Shown: positions 1 to 12,500 of the stretch, one piece after another
How the letters are laid out: each line of letters opens with the position of its first letter
Numbering within the stretch: the stretch's first letter is position 1
Notes under the pieces: model-generated
What the model saw: only the letters and a program-made list of their open reading frames with translations
What the model was told of the DNA's origin: nothing
The model's database searches: none
Assembly: GCA_950022655.1 (NCBI GenBank)
Contig: OX465584.1
Coordinates: 48,280,723 to 48,344,722 of the forward strand
DNA from: Alentia gelatinosa
Taxonomy: Eukaryota; Annelida; Polychaeta; Phyllodocida; Polynoidae
DNA: 64,000 nt
Reading direction: 5' to 3'
Position numbers and translations under genes: made by a program

Positions 1-640
1 CTTTGATCATTTTCCACTGTGAAAAGTCAGGGCTTAGCCATCATTGCACGGTAAAAGGTCAGGCTTTGACATTTTTCCACTGTGAAAAGTAAGGGCTTAG
101 CCATCATTGCATGATAAAGAGTCAGACTTTGACACTTTTCCATGGTGAAAAGTCAGGGATTAGTCTGAATTTGATATTTTACCACGGTGAAAAGTCAGGG
201 TTTAGCCCTAATTGCACGCTAAAGAGTCAGACTTTGACACTTTTCCATGGTGAAAAGTCAGGGATTAGCCATCATTGAACACTAAAGAGTCAGACTTTGA
301 TATTTTACCACGGTGAAAAGTCAGGGTTTAGCCCTCATTGCACGCCAAAGAGTCAGACTTTGACACTTTTCCATGGTGAAAGGTCAGGACTTATCCATTG
401 TTGCATAGTAAAAGGTCAGACTTTGACATATTTCCATGGTGCAAAGTCAGGGCTTAGCCATCTTTGCACGCTAAAGAGTCAGATTTTGATATTTTACCAT
501 GGTGAAAAGTCAGAGTTTAGCCCTAATTGCATGCTAAATAGTTAGACTTTGATATTTTACCACAGTGAAAAGTCAGGGTTTAGCCATCATTGTACGCTAA
601 AGAGTCAGACTTTGACACTTTTCCATGGTGAAAAATCACG
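1..640. repeat. 63-bp tandem repeat (minisatellite), about 10 units
   Basis: Diverged copies of a 63-bp unit follow one another from the first base of the window. Each contains a TTTGACACTTTTCCATGGTG-like segment, then AAAAGTCAGGG, a TTAGCC segment and TAAAGAGTCAGAC. Because 63 is a multiple of three, the array keeps open frames across unit borders (for example 297-545 and 549-875). These frames are a by-product of the period, not genes. The array probably extends to the left of the window and may lie in an upstream GEN1 intron. Confidence 0.9.
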
Positions 641-1288
641 ACAGTCTTTGCACTTGATTGAGTTAAATTTGAAGGTGCTGACTTTTTTGGGGCTGGCAAA
701 AAAGTGGGGGGGGGGGGGGGCGGCCGCCCCCCCCGCCCCCTGCCCCCCCTATTCTGACGCCACTGCGTCGTTGTGTTTGTTGTTGAATTACGAAAAAAAG
801 AAAAAAAGTGTGGATTCCACTAGACTACAGTTTCATCGGAAAGCTTCCGGTCTCTTCGTAATACCTATCATATGAATCTTAACAATTTTTTTTAACGTGG
901 CGAATGTATTTGAGAGATAAATCACATTAGTGCCCGAAACCAACGGCAAAAAGTGGGCACAGTCCCATCGCCAGCAATGCTTACCCCGGTATATGATCTT
1001 TTTTTAGATTTTGTACAATGCCGCATGTTCTCCATGTTGGTCAATGTTCTCAATACTGTATCCAGGTTTACAGGCTCAGTTGATTTCAACCTTACGGCAA
1101 AACTTTTTCAACAAATTTAGAAACTTTATATGATTAAAGCAGATTTGATTGATAAAGCATCTATATTTACCCAAATGTTCCAGAAATGTTCTTATGTCAA
1201 CTTAAACTTTCAAAAATTCATAGTCTTTATGACAATGTTCTGTGGGATTAACTCAACACGTATACATATGCATGTTGTGCTGTTTCAG
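641..1288. other. Non-coding stretch with G/C homopolymer tract and dispersed-repeat copy
   Basis: No exon is recognisable here. A run of G followed by C-rich sequence lies at about 704-750. About 1085-1230 resembles 14400-14510: both share CTTTTTCAACAAATTTAGAAACTT, a nearby CAGATTT and a TTCCAGAAA segment. It is therefore a dispersed repeat that flanks GEN1 on both sides. The last bases before 1289 are the acceptor of the first visible GEN1 exon. Confidence 0.55.
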
Positions 1289-4200
1289 TGCTGCCAGCTT
1301 TTAGACGAGATCGGGATCCCGTATGTGCAGAGCGCTGGTGAGGCGGAGGCCAATTGCGCTTTTTTAAATGCAAAAGGAGTGAGTACCACCGTTATTATAC
1401 CTGCTCGCCATCTTTTTGTTGAGCGATTGTTTATGATTACAATTGTACTCCACAGAGATGGCAGCTTTCCACTTTCCTATAGAACTCCATGGTTTTTTTG
1501 GTGTCATTTCTTGTCGTCGTTTTTGGTGTCTGCCTCGTTCTCTCATTTCATGTTTTGATTTTCAGCATATGAATTTCTTTTACTTTTGTAAAACAACGAT
1601 AATATTGATTGACCATTATTCATGCCAATGAAACAGTGGTTTGAACCTCTCCATAGACCCTCAGCCCTACACTATAGCTGGATGCAGACACTAGTGTAAT
1701 GGAAGATAACCATACGGTGTCGTGCTGCGCAGCAGTCTGTTGTTACCGTTTTGAATTGTTTCTTCCTCGGAAAATAGAGTGTTTTTCATATATTTGAAGT
1801 TTTCAAAAGATTGTGATTCATAACAAATATTAGGAGAATGCACACCTAGCTTTAGTAATTATTTGATATTAAAACAATACTGCTCAATGGATTCTTAAAA
1901 ATCAAAATCTAATACATCTGTTTTTGTCAGATACTTCAAAAAGGCAATCACAGTTTGTCGGTGTGCACTAGACTGTGAGTTTGTTTACCAAAAACATACA
2001 TCTGAGGCCTGAGGCTGAGACAAATTTACCAGCAGCAATGGAACACCCCCTTAAACACAATCACCTAATAGGTGTGAATACTCCCGCCAGATGTTACTTA
2101 ACTCCCTAATATTGCCCCAGGTATGTAAAGGATCTGGCTTGCTGCACCATGGCCACGTGTCTCCCGATGAACCACCGTTTTCTAATTTCTAACTGAAGAA
2201 AGTGAATATGATGTAAATGTAAAAATATCTGAAATTTCCATTTCTGGCATCGAATTTCCGATTTGAAGATCTGCAAAATCCGTTGAACTGCAATAATTAT
2301 GGGATATGGGTGAAGGGTCTATGACTGTATAACGATGGAAACCAGCTAACATTGGATCCTGTAAACACATTGAATTATGGGATATCTCAATACAGTCTAT
2401 CATGGAGAACACAACCTAAAACAAAATCAACCCAGGATTTTCTGGACACATAATGAAATCCACCCTGGCCACCCTGTAACAAACTGTTTTCACAATAAGT
2501 GGTCTTGTTACACAGTTAAGGGCGGGAATAATAAGATGGAGACTTCTCGTTGTGTTTACTTGGTTGTTATATTTCTTCTCATTGCCAACATAGGAGGTTA
2601 CAGCACGTAGTATAGAATCAGGGCGTCCATCCTCCTCGGGAGCCCAAAGCAGACTGATTATATCGGTATCACTGAGGAGTGGCTCAGTGAGGACAAAGAG
2701 ACACGTGAGAGACATGAGTGTCACTCATGATCACTCATGACTATATCGTGGCCAGCTCGTGACCAACTCATGTTTAAACACCGTCTGTATAACTATCAAC
2801 ATGCACTTAATAGTACGTAGCTTACCACAATAACATCCTTTAAGTATGTATGCACTAAAATTATAGGGGACTGTGTTACAGTCTCTTAACCCTCATCCAG
2901 CCCAATCCTTAAACCCTGGACAGTGTATTCTCTATGACTCTTGAGTATACAGTTCACAAACCTATCCCTAATACTAAACCTAACCTTATGCCTAACCCAC
3001 CCGTACACTAACCAGCTTATCTTTACGGGCCGACTTCGCGGGTCGAGTTCTCCAAAACGGGTCGAGTTCGGATGTGGTTACAATTTCTCATTTTCAGTAC
3101 ATACATTTGAGTAATGTGTACTATGACACATATATACATATAAGTTAGGTCTATACATTTAGGTAATAGATAAGCATACGAGTGAATATAGTTTGGCGAG
3201 AATACAACCAGACCCTATGGCCATTTATTACGTGAATACAGGATGAAGAAACCCCCAGTATTACATAAATACAGAACTGGGTAACTTAAACCTAAATTTA
3301 AAAATTAAAAATAGGTCCTGCTCATACGATTGACTAAGGAAGAGTGAGGAGATCCCCAACCGTCGCATCAAAGGAACTATGACGTGTGCGACAATAGGCC
3401 ACGCCCCCGAGTGGCTATACCATAGATACGTGCTTGGCAAATGGGGGCCTAATTATATATGTATAAGTAAGTGCATTATACATTGATATATATGTTTTGC
3501 GTGCAGGTTGTGGACGCATGTCTGACTGACGATGGCGACGCCTTTCTCTACGGCGCGCGCAAAGTCTACCGCAACTTCACCATGAACTTCAAGGTACAGG
3601 CCATACATACACAATATTCACAGATACAATCGTCCGTGTGCTCCGAGGAGTTGATGCGTAGTAATATCCAAGCGCATAAGGTCAACCCCGAAGAGCAGAG
3701 ATCCGTTATTATTTGAAACCAGTCTATGTTGTATTTATTATCCACCTTTATACAACTGGTGGCATGCCAATTTTAGTTCACTTTTGTTATGTAGGCCTAC
3801 TATTACTTCATATGCACTTTTTTTCTGTATGCGCACTATTTTTGCGGCCAGAAGCATACAACATATCAATATGTGCCGGGTATGTCCATACAGAGTTCCT
3901 ATAGGTTTACTCTGGACATTTTGTATTAGGTGGATGATAAAAGACATTGCGCTATCAGTAATTCAAAGATGGCAGCTTTCCACCTTTTTTTCACATATAT
4001 AACAGCAGCATTTATTTCGATAGCTTTTCACTTTTTCATGCAAATTCATCTTTTCATTATCAGTATTTGAGGTTCTTTTTTCCTTGTATAAAACAAAGAA
4101 AATAATAATTAAGTCACATTCCTGCCCTTAGTTATGTTTTCCATGCCCTTTTCAGTCTCCCTGAGGCAGCAAATTCCACATTTAAAAAAAAATTCCACTT

Positions 4201-7200
4201 TTTTTCTGACCCTATTAAACTGACATCTATAGTAGTACCAGTTATTCTTGTGTCACAAATAAAGTCTGGTGTGTTTTCATCTGGTATTTAAGGATCCGCA
4301 CGTGGAGAGTTACGACATGGCTGACATAGAAGACAAACTAGCTTTGGATCGGTCCCGCCTGGTGGCGCTCGGGTTGCTGATCGGCTGTGACTACGTACCA
4401 CGTGGTGTCCCTGGTGTAGGCCGCGAGATGGCACTCAAGTTCTTCACCTACATTGGGGCACAGGATGTGCTAAAAAGGTAGCGACATTGTAAACTCAAGG
4501 TATAAGGATCCTACTCAGAATAACATCCACACCGGATGACTGCTGGGAACCAACTGCCCCTTATTACTCATTCTCAGCGCTCTCTTCCCAGAAGCGCTAC
4601 TCCCCGGTGCCTCCCGTTGCTATGGCAACCGGGCTTCCATTACACTCTCTCTCGACTGGGGATATATATAGGCATGCATCATAGTGTCTTAAATCGTTTT
4701 CTTAATGCACAATATTTAGTGTAAAATTCGGTCTTCTATCCTCTGATAATGACATTCATGCATTGCATAGGTACGGATGTCCACGTAGCCAGGTTTATTA
4801 TATAGCCATGCAGTATATTTGATAATTACATACTGCTGCTCGCTATGTAGTATACATTCTATACTGAACCCTGTGCAGTACACTGTTATACTGCACACGT
4901 TGCAACATCAGCAGTGTGTGGACTTTCATGCTGACATGTCTTCTATGCTAATATATGGTGAGATTTGATTAATTTTGGGTATATGATAAATATATAACGA
5001 CCCACCATGCTTGTACAAGCTAAAAATTCGATGGGGATTGATGTTTTTCACGGAACTCAGCCTGGGGCCTCGTTCCATAAAAACAGCAATTCCCCATCTC
5101 GTTTTGTAGCTTTTAAAGCATGGTCAGGACGTTCTATATAAGTACTGGGGTCAGAGTATGGGATACAAAATACAGGGTACAGAGTAAAGAGTCCAGGGTA
5201 CAGAGTACAGGGTACATAATGTAGACTACTGGTATTCCAATGACGGCCTGTAATTAGTTACAAAACACTGTATTTAAAAGGTTTGACTTCTGGATGACGA
5301 ACAAAGCACACTTTGCAGAACTGGAAACCATTTCATCGTCCAAGAAGGTCCAACACTGTAACCAGTGTGGACATCCAGGTGAGCAGTTTACAAGGTTTTA
5401 CAAACACATGGTTTATTCAGCTTTCTTCATTGGTTCATTTTGTCTAGTACTGCCGCGTCCGTATCTCATCAATTGGTATTTGGCATATCTCGAACAGAAG
5501 TCATCTGTGCCATAAGGTGGACACCTCCTTGATATCTTCAACGACATTGATGTATGTATCAAGTCGTCCATGCACGAATTTACTGAAATTGAAAGAAAGT
5601 GAAATAAGCTTCATTCATAGATGGCAGTTTTCCTATTTTTCCAACGAATCCATATTTTCATTGTCAGTTTTGATTTTTTTGTTCTTGTATATAACAATGC
5701 TGGAGCATGGTTGGCAACGCCATTACTGTGGGTCAGTTCCACTATGCCAGATCTTGCCATTTTAACCGTTTTTTGTAAGTGATGTCCATTTTGTGTCACA
5801 GTCATTATCATTATTTGTAGCACTTGTCGCATTTCCAGTGTTGAATTCAGTGTGCATGGTGTATAGATTTTGACATTTACCGAAACAGAAATGCCAGTTT
5901 CCTATCTTTCCATGGAAATCCATTTTCCCTTTTTCAGTATATAATTTATTTTACTTGTATAAAACAAAGATTAATTAATTGTACAAGCTTCGTTCCTATA
6001 ATACAGTGATTCAAACCTCCCATCAAACCCTCAGTCTCGCACTTTGGCTGACACTGACACATGTTCCACGTTTTCCTGGTCTCTATGTGGCAGCAAATTC
6101 TACATGAAAAATATTTCCTCTTTTTGGTCTCACCCCAACTGACAACCCCGGCTGAATGAGGTAAAACCACATTTATGTTTGGCAGGCTCTGCTCGAAAAC
6201 ATGAGAAGTCTGGCTGTCCGCTGTGTGGCAGCACCAAGCACTGCGACCCACAGCCCTATGACCACGCATGCGCATGCGACTGGCACCGGAAGCAGCAGGA
6301 GCTCGCTGCCTGCTCCACCGAGCTCAACATACAGAAAAGGGCGGTCCGAGCTGAGGGCTTCCCGTGGCCAAAGGTCAGTACCTACTTACATTTTATCACA
6401 AATTTGATTATAGGTCAGTGGTTTGATTTACTAAAACAAATGTTTAGATGATAAGAGAAAACGTCATTACCAAACCCGCGGGGATGGCAATCCAAGGTAT
6501 TTTGTAACTTAAATATGTCTTGATCTTGAGGTAGAGGGACATATGTCATGTTACAAATGATCAAGAACGGCATCCCTTTGGACTCAGTCACAACGTTTTC
6601 TTATTATATGCCTTAAATTGATGAGAGAATGCCATTTTCTTCACTTGTTACATTAGTACATTGAGACTCGCGGTGTGATTATATAATGCCTTTTTCTCTT
6701 TAGGTTGTTCAGGAGTTTATCAGAAGTAAAGACAGGATACCGCCCAAACCACTACAGTGGAGAAGTCCACGACTCCTGACATTTATGGTAATTACTCCTT
6801 TCTTTGCATGCCTGATCATGGCCATAAATTAAGATGTTTGATGAGTCCGAATTGGATGAAACCTTAATCACACTATCCTACTGATATGATTCCATTAGGC
6901 TACAACCAAGAAAATGCTTGAAAATACACTAAAATAAACCACATTGTGTTTGCAGAGTGGGGACCGGATCTAAGGTCCGTTTCCATGGTTTGGTTATTTT
7001 TAAGGAGACTCTTTTAAGGGTTGGGGGCGCTGGGGGTTCAAGATAAAAACCTGAAAGATGGTGAGCAATATTTGCGCAGTTCGGGAAATTTAATCTCAGC
7101 TGAGGCCAAGAACTCACTTAAAGCAGCTCAAAAATGCAGGGGCTTCTGCGGCCTTTTCCCCTTGGGCCCCCTCCAGGGAACGTCCTTTACCCCTGTTGGG

Positions 7201-9532
7201 GCCTTAGGTGGCCCCCAAAACCCCTGATGTTTTTTCCGATGCAATTCTCCAGACCCATATCTGTGTTGTTGGTGCATATTTAGCTCTTTTTTGTTGCAGT
7301 CGTTTTGTGAGGTCAAGCTGGACTGGGTCAAAGATTACAGCAGGGAGAAAATCCTCCCCCTCATCACCCTGTGGAGCATGCGTGCGCAACTTGGTCGTCA
7401 TGGCAACTTGAAACGACCAGTTCTTGAGCCGTATTGGTGAGTGTTAATCTGATTCATATCCTGTCTTGATAAAAAACTGGGCGAATGATCAGTCCTTACA
7501 TGCCAGTTACCACCAATTAAGAGCTTGTTTATAGACAGTGGTAACTATGACACTCACAATGCAAAGATAGCATTCAAATGTCGAGCAGTGCAGTAGGTTT
7601 TGCACCTTCAAGACGAGTTGTGTAGTGCCCACATTTGCCAGTTCAAACAGATATACGTTATTTTCTCACTTACAAATTAAGTTTTCATTCACTCAATGTC
7701 TTTATTTTTATTTCATAGTTCCCTGATTGGTTTTTGAATTAGATTTGTAATAAAAAAACCTTGCGAAAAACAAAATGCACAACATTGACAAGCACTGAAC
7801 GCCCCATTGACCCTCTTGACATGGACCACTTAGGTCGGGAACGCAGGGTGCTCTTCTTAACGGGGTTCTACTGTATAAATTTTAATATCTGCGCTTCTTT
7901 TTAAAATTTCAGTATTCTGAAAACAAGAGTGCGATCTGGAGTGCCCTGCGTCGAGGTTCAGTGGTATAAACTGTGTGAGTATCCCTTTCAAGGTTTTGTC
8001 TTGTTTTTTTGTTTGTTGGTTTTTTTTGTTTGTTGGTTTTTTAAAGCAGCTCTTTCCATTGAGAGGAAGGAACTCATGCATACTCCCCAATTGTGGAGTG
8101 AGACAGGGGAGTTGCTCCACACAAATATTGATGATATCAGAGTAAGCAGTGCACCATGGTCACGGTAATTTGGGGTGTTGACTATTGACTGGACGTTGCC
8201 TCACATTCTCTGTCAGTGTTGTGTCTAGTTTTGATGTGGCTAAAAATACACTTCTAAGCACAGCAGGAAAAAATGTACATGTTTTGTGAACTGTTAACAA
8301 ATTTCAGAAGGTTTATTTTCAGTACATACATAGGGTTTACATGTCAACGGTGATATAATTTCGTGGAGTTAGAGATAGATATTTTTGGTCACATGAATAC
8401 ATTTTAAAGTCTAGATGCCCAGCCCAGCTAGCTGTAGACCTTAAGAATAAGGGAGTCAGAACTCGAACACAGAAGTACAGATTACAATTAGTCAAGAGAA
8501 CTGATGACATCTGGAGGAGGAGTTTATAAACTAGCCACAGGGGACACTTTGCTGCAGGTTGAGCTTTAAAGCTCTGTGATAGGTTGTTGAACCAACAGTC
8601 AATGAGGGATGACCAGTCTCGTTCCATGCTGCTCCTGACTCCATACTGTAAACATGAGGACAGTTGGGAGCTGCTAGTAAATGGCGATTATTTTAATTCA
8701 GTCATTTTTGTTACGAATAAGTACGTACAATTTTGATGATTAATCTCAATAATGATATGTAAATGTAGGTTCCATGATTCCGGTCATAGATTTTCAATAA
8801 AGCAGTCATGCCATTACAGTATTTAAGTGAGGTGGTTTAAACACGGCTGTCCAAATATCTGTTTTTAACCCTTTCCTTACTAATGATGCCACCATGGCAT
8901 TCCCCAGCCTCGACCGAATGGTGCCAAATAGCATCATTTTACATTTTGGAAATAAGGGTCATAATTCATGAAATACTCACTAATATAAAACCATTTTTAC
9001 ACAAAATATGTATTTAGACATAACCAATAGGATTATTGAAAAAGAAATTGAAAGGATTGTCGTAGTAACACAAATCATGTCACGTGACAACACTTTTTAA
9101 ATTAGGAGCTCGCCCTTACTGTCCACACCCGTGAGCTGGGGTCGCCGCTTACACGATGCAGTACAAAAACGTTCGTAAGGATTGGGGTAAAGAATTACTA
9201 GAGGAAAACTGGATTCGGTAGGTCTCTTGTCATGGTCGGCAGGAAGGCAGGTCTCTTGGCATGGTCCTTTTCTGAGGAAGGAATGTCTTGGAATCTTAAG
9301 AGTGAGATCCTACTTACTCTCAAAATGGTTGATACTGGGGTACTGAACTTGGGTTGTTTGTGCCCTCATAGTATTAGCTAGATTTTCTATGGTACATTTT
9401 GTCCTTGATAGAGCTTCAACGGTCCTGTTGAAGGGCTGTAACTAGCATTAGAATAAACTATTGTTTGCTTAGGCCACTAAAAAAAAAAAATTGTTTCTCA
9501 TCACCAAGCCATGAAAAATATGACGAGGGCGC

Positions 9533-9563
<31 letters not shown>

Positions 9564-12500
9564 ATATCAAAGATGACAGACATACAGTAAAACCCCGCAT
9601 AAGCGGACACCCTCCGATCCGGGCCAAAGTGGCTGCTTACGCGGGGTGTCTGCTTACGCGGGGTTTCTAGATTTTTACTGGCTATACATTTAATGCATCC
9701 CTGACATCAGGAGCTTTAATTTGATACTAAATACACATACCTTTCATAATATATCAAGATTCATCTATTTAAAAAAAAAAAAAAAAAAAAAAAAAATCTT
9801 CTAAAATCGTTTTTTCTGATGCGCGCGGTGATGAGAAACAAGTTTGTTTTTTTGAGTGGCCTTAATCCTTGGAGTTAGTTACTTATGTGAGTAAGAAAAA
9901 CCGGCCCATGCGGCTCTCCCAACCTCAAACCGACCTGTGGGTTTAACGCATCCACAGGATAGTCTTGTCATCGTCAGATACAATCTAGTGATTAACTCGT
10001 CCTGGTAAACGAATGAGACGGCAACCACTACCTTTTAATGAACCAGAAAAATTCAGCGATATCTTTTTTCATGTACTTCCAGATGAAGATTCGGATTATG
10101 AAGGAGATTACTATACAACCATTGAACAAACAGATATTTTCAAAAACTGCTTCTCTGAAATTGTCGAGTCGTTTGAAGCAAGTAAGCCAGTGAAAGCAAC
10201 ACAAAGAAAAGGTAAGTGCAATTATTGAAAAATAGAAATAAGAGTAAAGGAATGATTGTGATATTGATTCTGACTAGTTTTCAATGAGTTTTTATGAGAG
10301 ATGGCAATGAGAGATGGGAGCTTTCAAATTGTCCACGGAAATCCACTTTGTTATTTCCAGGACATGAAATGCAGTTTTCTTGTTTAAAACAATGTTAGTA
10401 TTAATTGAGCCACATTTAAAATAGTAAAAAGTGATGTCGTTGGTCATATCTTATAAATCAGAGATGGCAATTCTCCCTGTACTTTCTTGTTTTCATTTCC
10501 AGTTTATACAATTATTTTGCATCAAACAAAGATAGTGTAAATTGAGCCTCATTCACGCCAATAAAACAATAATTGCTGACAAAGAAAAAAAACAAAAACA
10601 ATCAAGAGGTCGGAGGTGAACTTAAATCAATGTTTCAAATCAGTCAAACCGAATAGAGTTATATCTTAAAAAAAAGGTATTCCAATGGTATCCCTAATGT
10701 AATTAAGTAACGTTTAATTGATTTCTGCTTTCTTATATTGCAGCGAAAGTCAAGAGTCGTGAGAGCGATAAGGAGAACGTCGATCTAAATAAGATCACAA
10801 CTGAAATGGAGGATATCAAATTAACGAACGACTCTCCAAAGAGCCCAATGATAAAACACCAACCAGGACGACAGATTGATGAAAGTGATGAAGAAACCAA
10901 TTCACAGACCTCGCCATTCAACACATCATCACTACAGGCAGAACAAGAAAACAATATAGATGATTGTATAGAAATACCAAATGTGCCAGATTCTCATGGG
11001 TATGAGACCAATGCACCAATTTCTTGTTCACCAAAAAGCCTGCGCCAATTAAATGAAGACTTTGCTCTTCAACCCAACCGGAATCCATTCGATGTAATCG
11101 CATCTCAGTTTCGTGGAAGGATGGACAGTAGAATTATACGCGGCACAGAAGAGAGCCGCGGTGCGCTGTTAAAACAGAGCAGTGTCACAGGAGTCGCTGC
11201 ACCGAGTGATTCTGCTGAGTCATGCGGTGAGGTGGACGTGTGTATGCCGCTCAGTCAGAGATTAGCCTTGATGCTGACGGGTACTCATACCTCAGCTCAA
11301 CCTAGTTCCAGTGTCACTGAAGCTGGTCCCAAGGTCAACTCAAGGTCAGAAGGTTCCAAGTTCAATTCAAAATCAGGAGGCCCCAAGGTCAACTCAAGGT
11401 CAGAAAGTCCTGAGGTCAACACAAGGTTCGCAGTTCCCAAGGTCAACACAAAGTATGCATATCCTAAGGTTAACACTAGGTCAGAAAGTCCTGAGATCAA
11501 CACTAGTTCAGAAGGTCCCAAGGTTAATGAAATGTCAGCATATCCCAAGGTCAACACAAGGTCAGAAAGACTCGAGGTCAACACTAGGTCAGAGGGTCCC
11601 GAGGTCAATACAAGGTCAGAAGGTTCCAAGGTCAACACAAAGTCAGCATACCCTGAGGTCAGCACTAGGTTAGAAGGTCCCAAGGTCAACAAAATGTCAG
11701 CATATCCCAAGGTTAACACAAGATCAGAAAGTCCCGAGGTCAACACAAGGTCAGAAGCTCCCATGGTAAACACAAAGTCAGCATACCCTGAGGTTAACAC
11801 TAGGTCAGAAAGTCTCAAGATCAACGAAATTTCTGCAAACCCCAATGTCATCACAAAGTCAGCATATCCTGAGGTCAACTCCAGGTCAGAAGGTCCCATA
11901 GTCAAGGCAATATCAGCATATCCCAAGGTTAACACAAAATCAGTGGCTCCTAAGGTCAACAGAACAAACGGTTCCATTGTCAACACAAAGTCTGCATATT
12001 CCAAGGTCAACACAAGCTCAGAAGGTCCTGAATTCAGAGAAATTAACACTTACAAGACCAACGAAGAAGTACCTACTTCCTGTTATTCTCAATCACAGGT
12101 TGAGAAAGCCAGAATTCTGAATTTACATTCAGGAAGTAGAGAACTCCGCCAAAAATCAGAACCCACAGAAAGCACTGAAAAAGCAAAACCAATAGGAAAG
12201 AATGATTCCAAAAATGAGGAGTATTCCCATCTGGAAAGCCATGACTGTGCCTTAAAGGACCCGGAGCACAAGGCTAATAAAATGCATGTTGATATAAAAA
12301 TAGATGAACCTAAAGTTAGAACAAAACGCCTTTCACAAAAAAGTAGGTCTTCTGAGTTAGAAGAACATTCATTACAAAAGGAAGCTCTGTCAGAAAATAT
12401 CTCTGAACCAAATAATTTGGGAAGACCTAATTACATGCATACTAATCATGATCACAATGACAGAAAGGAAATGTGCATCGCGAAAGATGCAGACATTGTA

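Noticed and set aside
297..875. Plus-strand open frames in the left repeat array
   Set aside because: The 63-bp period is a multiple of three, so any stop-free unit yields long frames. The composition is purely repeat-derived.
11297..12049. 250-codon minus-strand open frame over the GEN1 repeat
   Set aside because: It exists only because a 27-nt period has no stop on either strand. The plus-strand frame belongs to GEN1 with correct splice phase.
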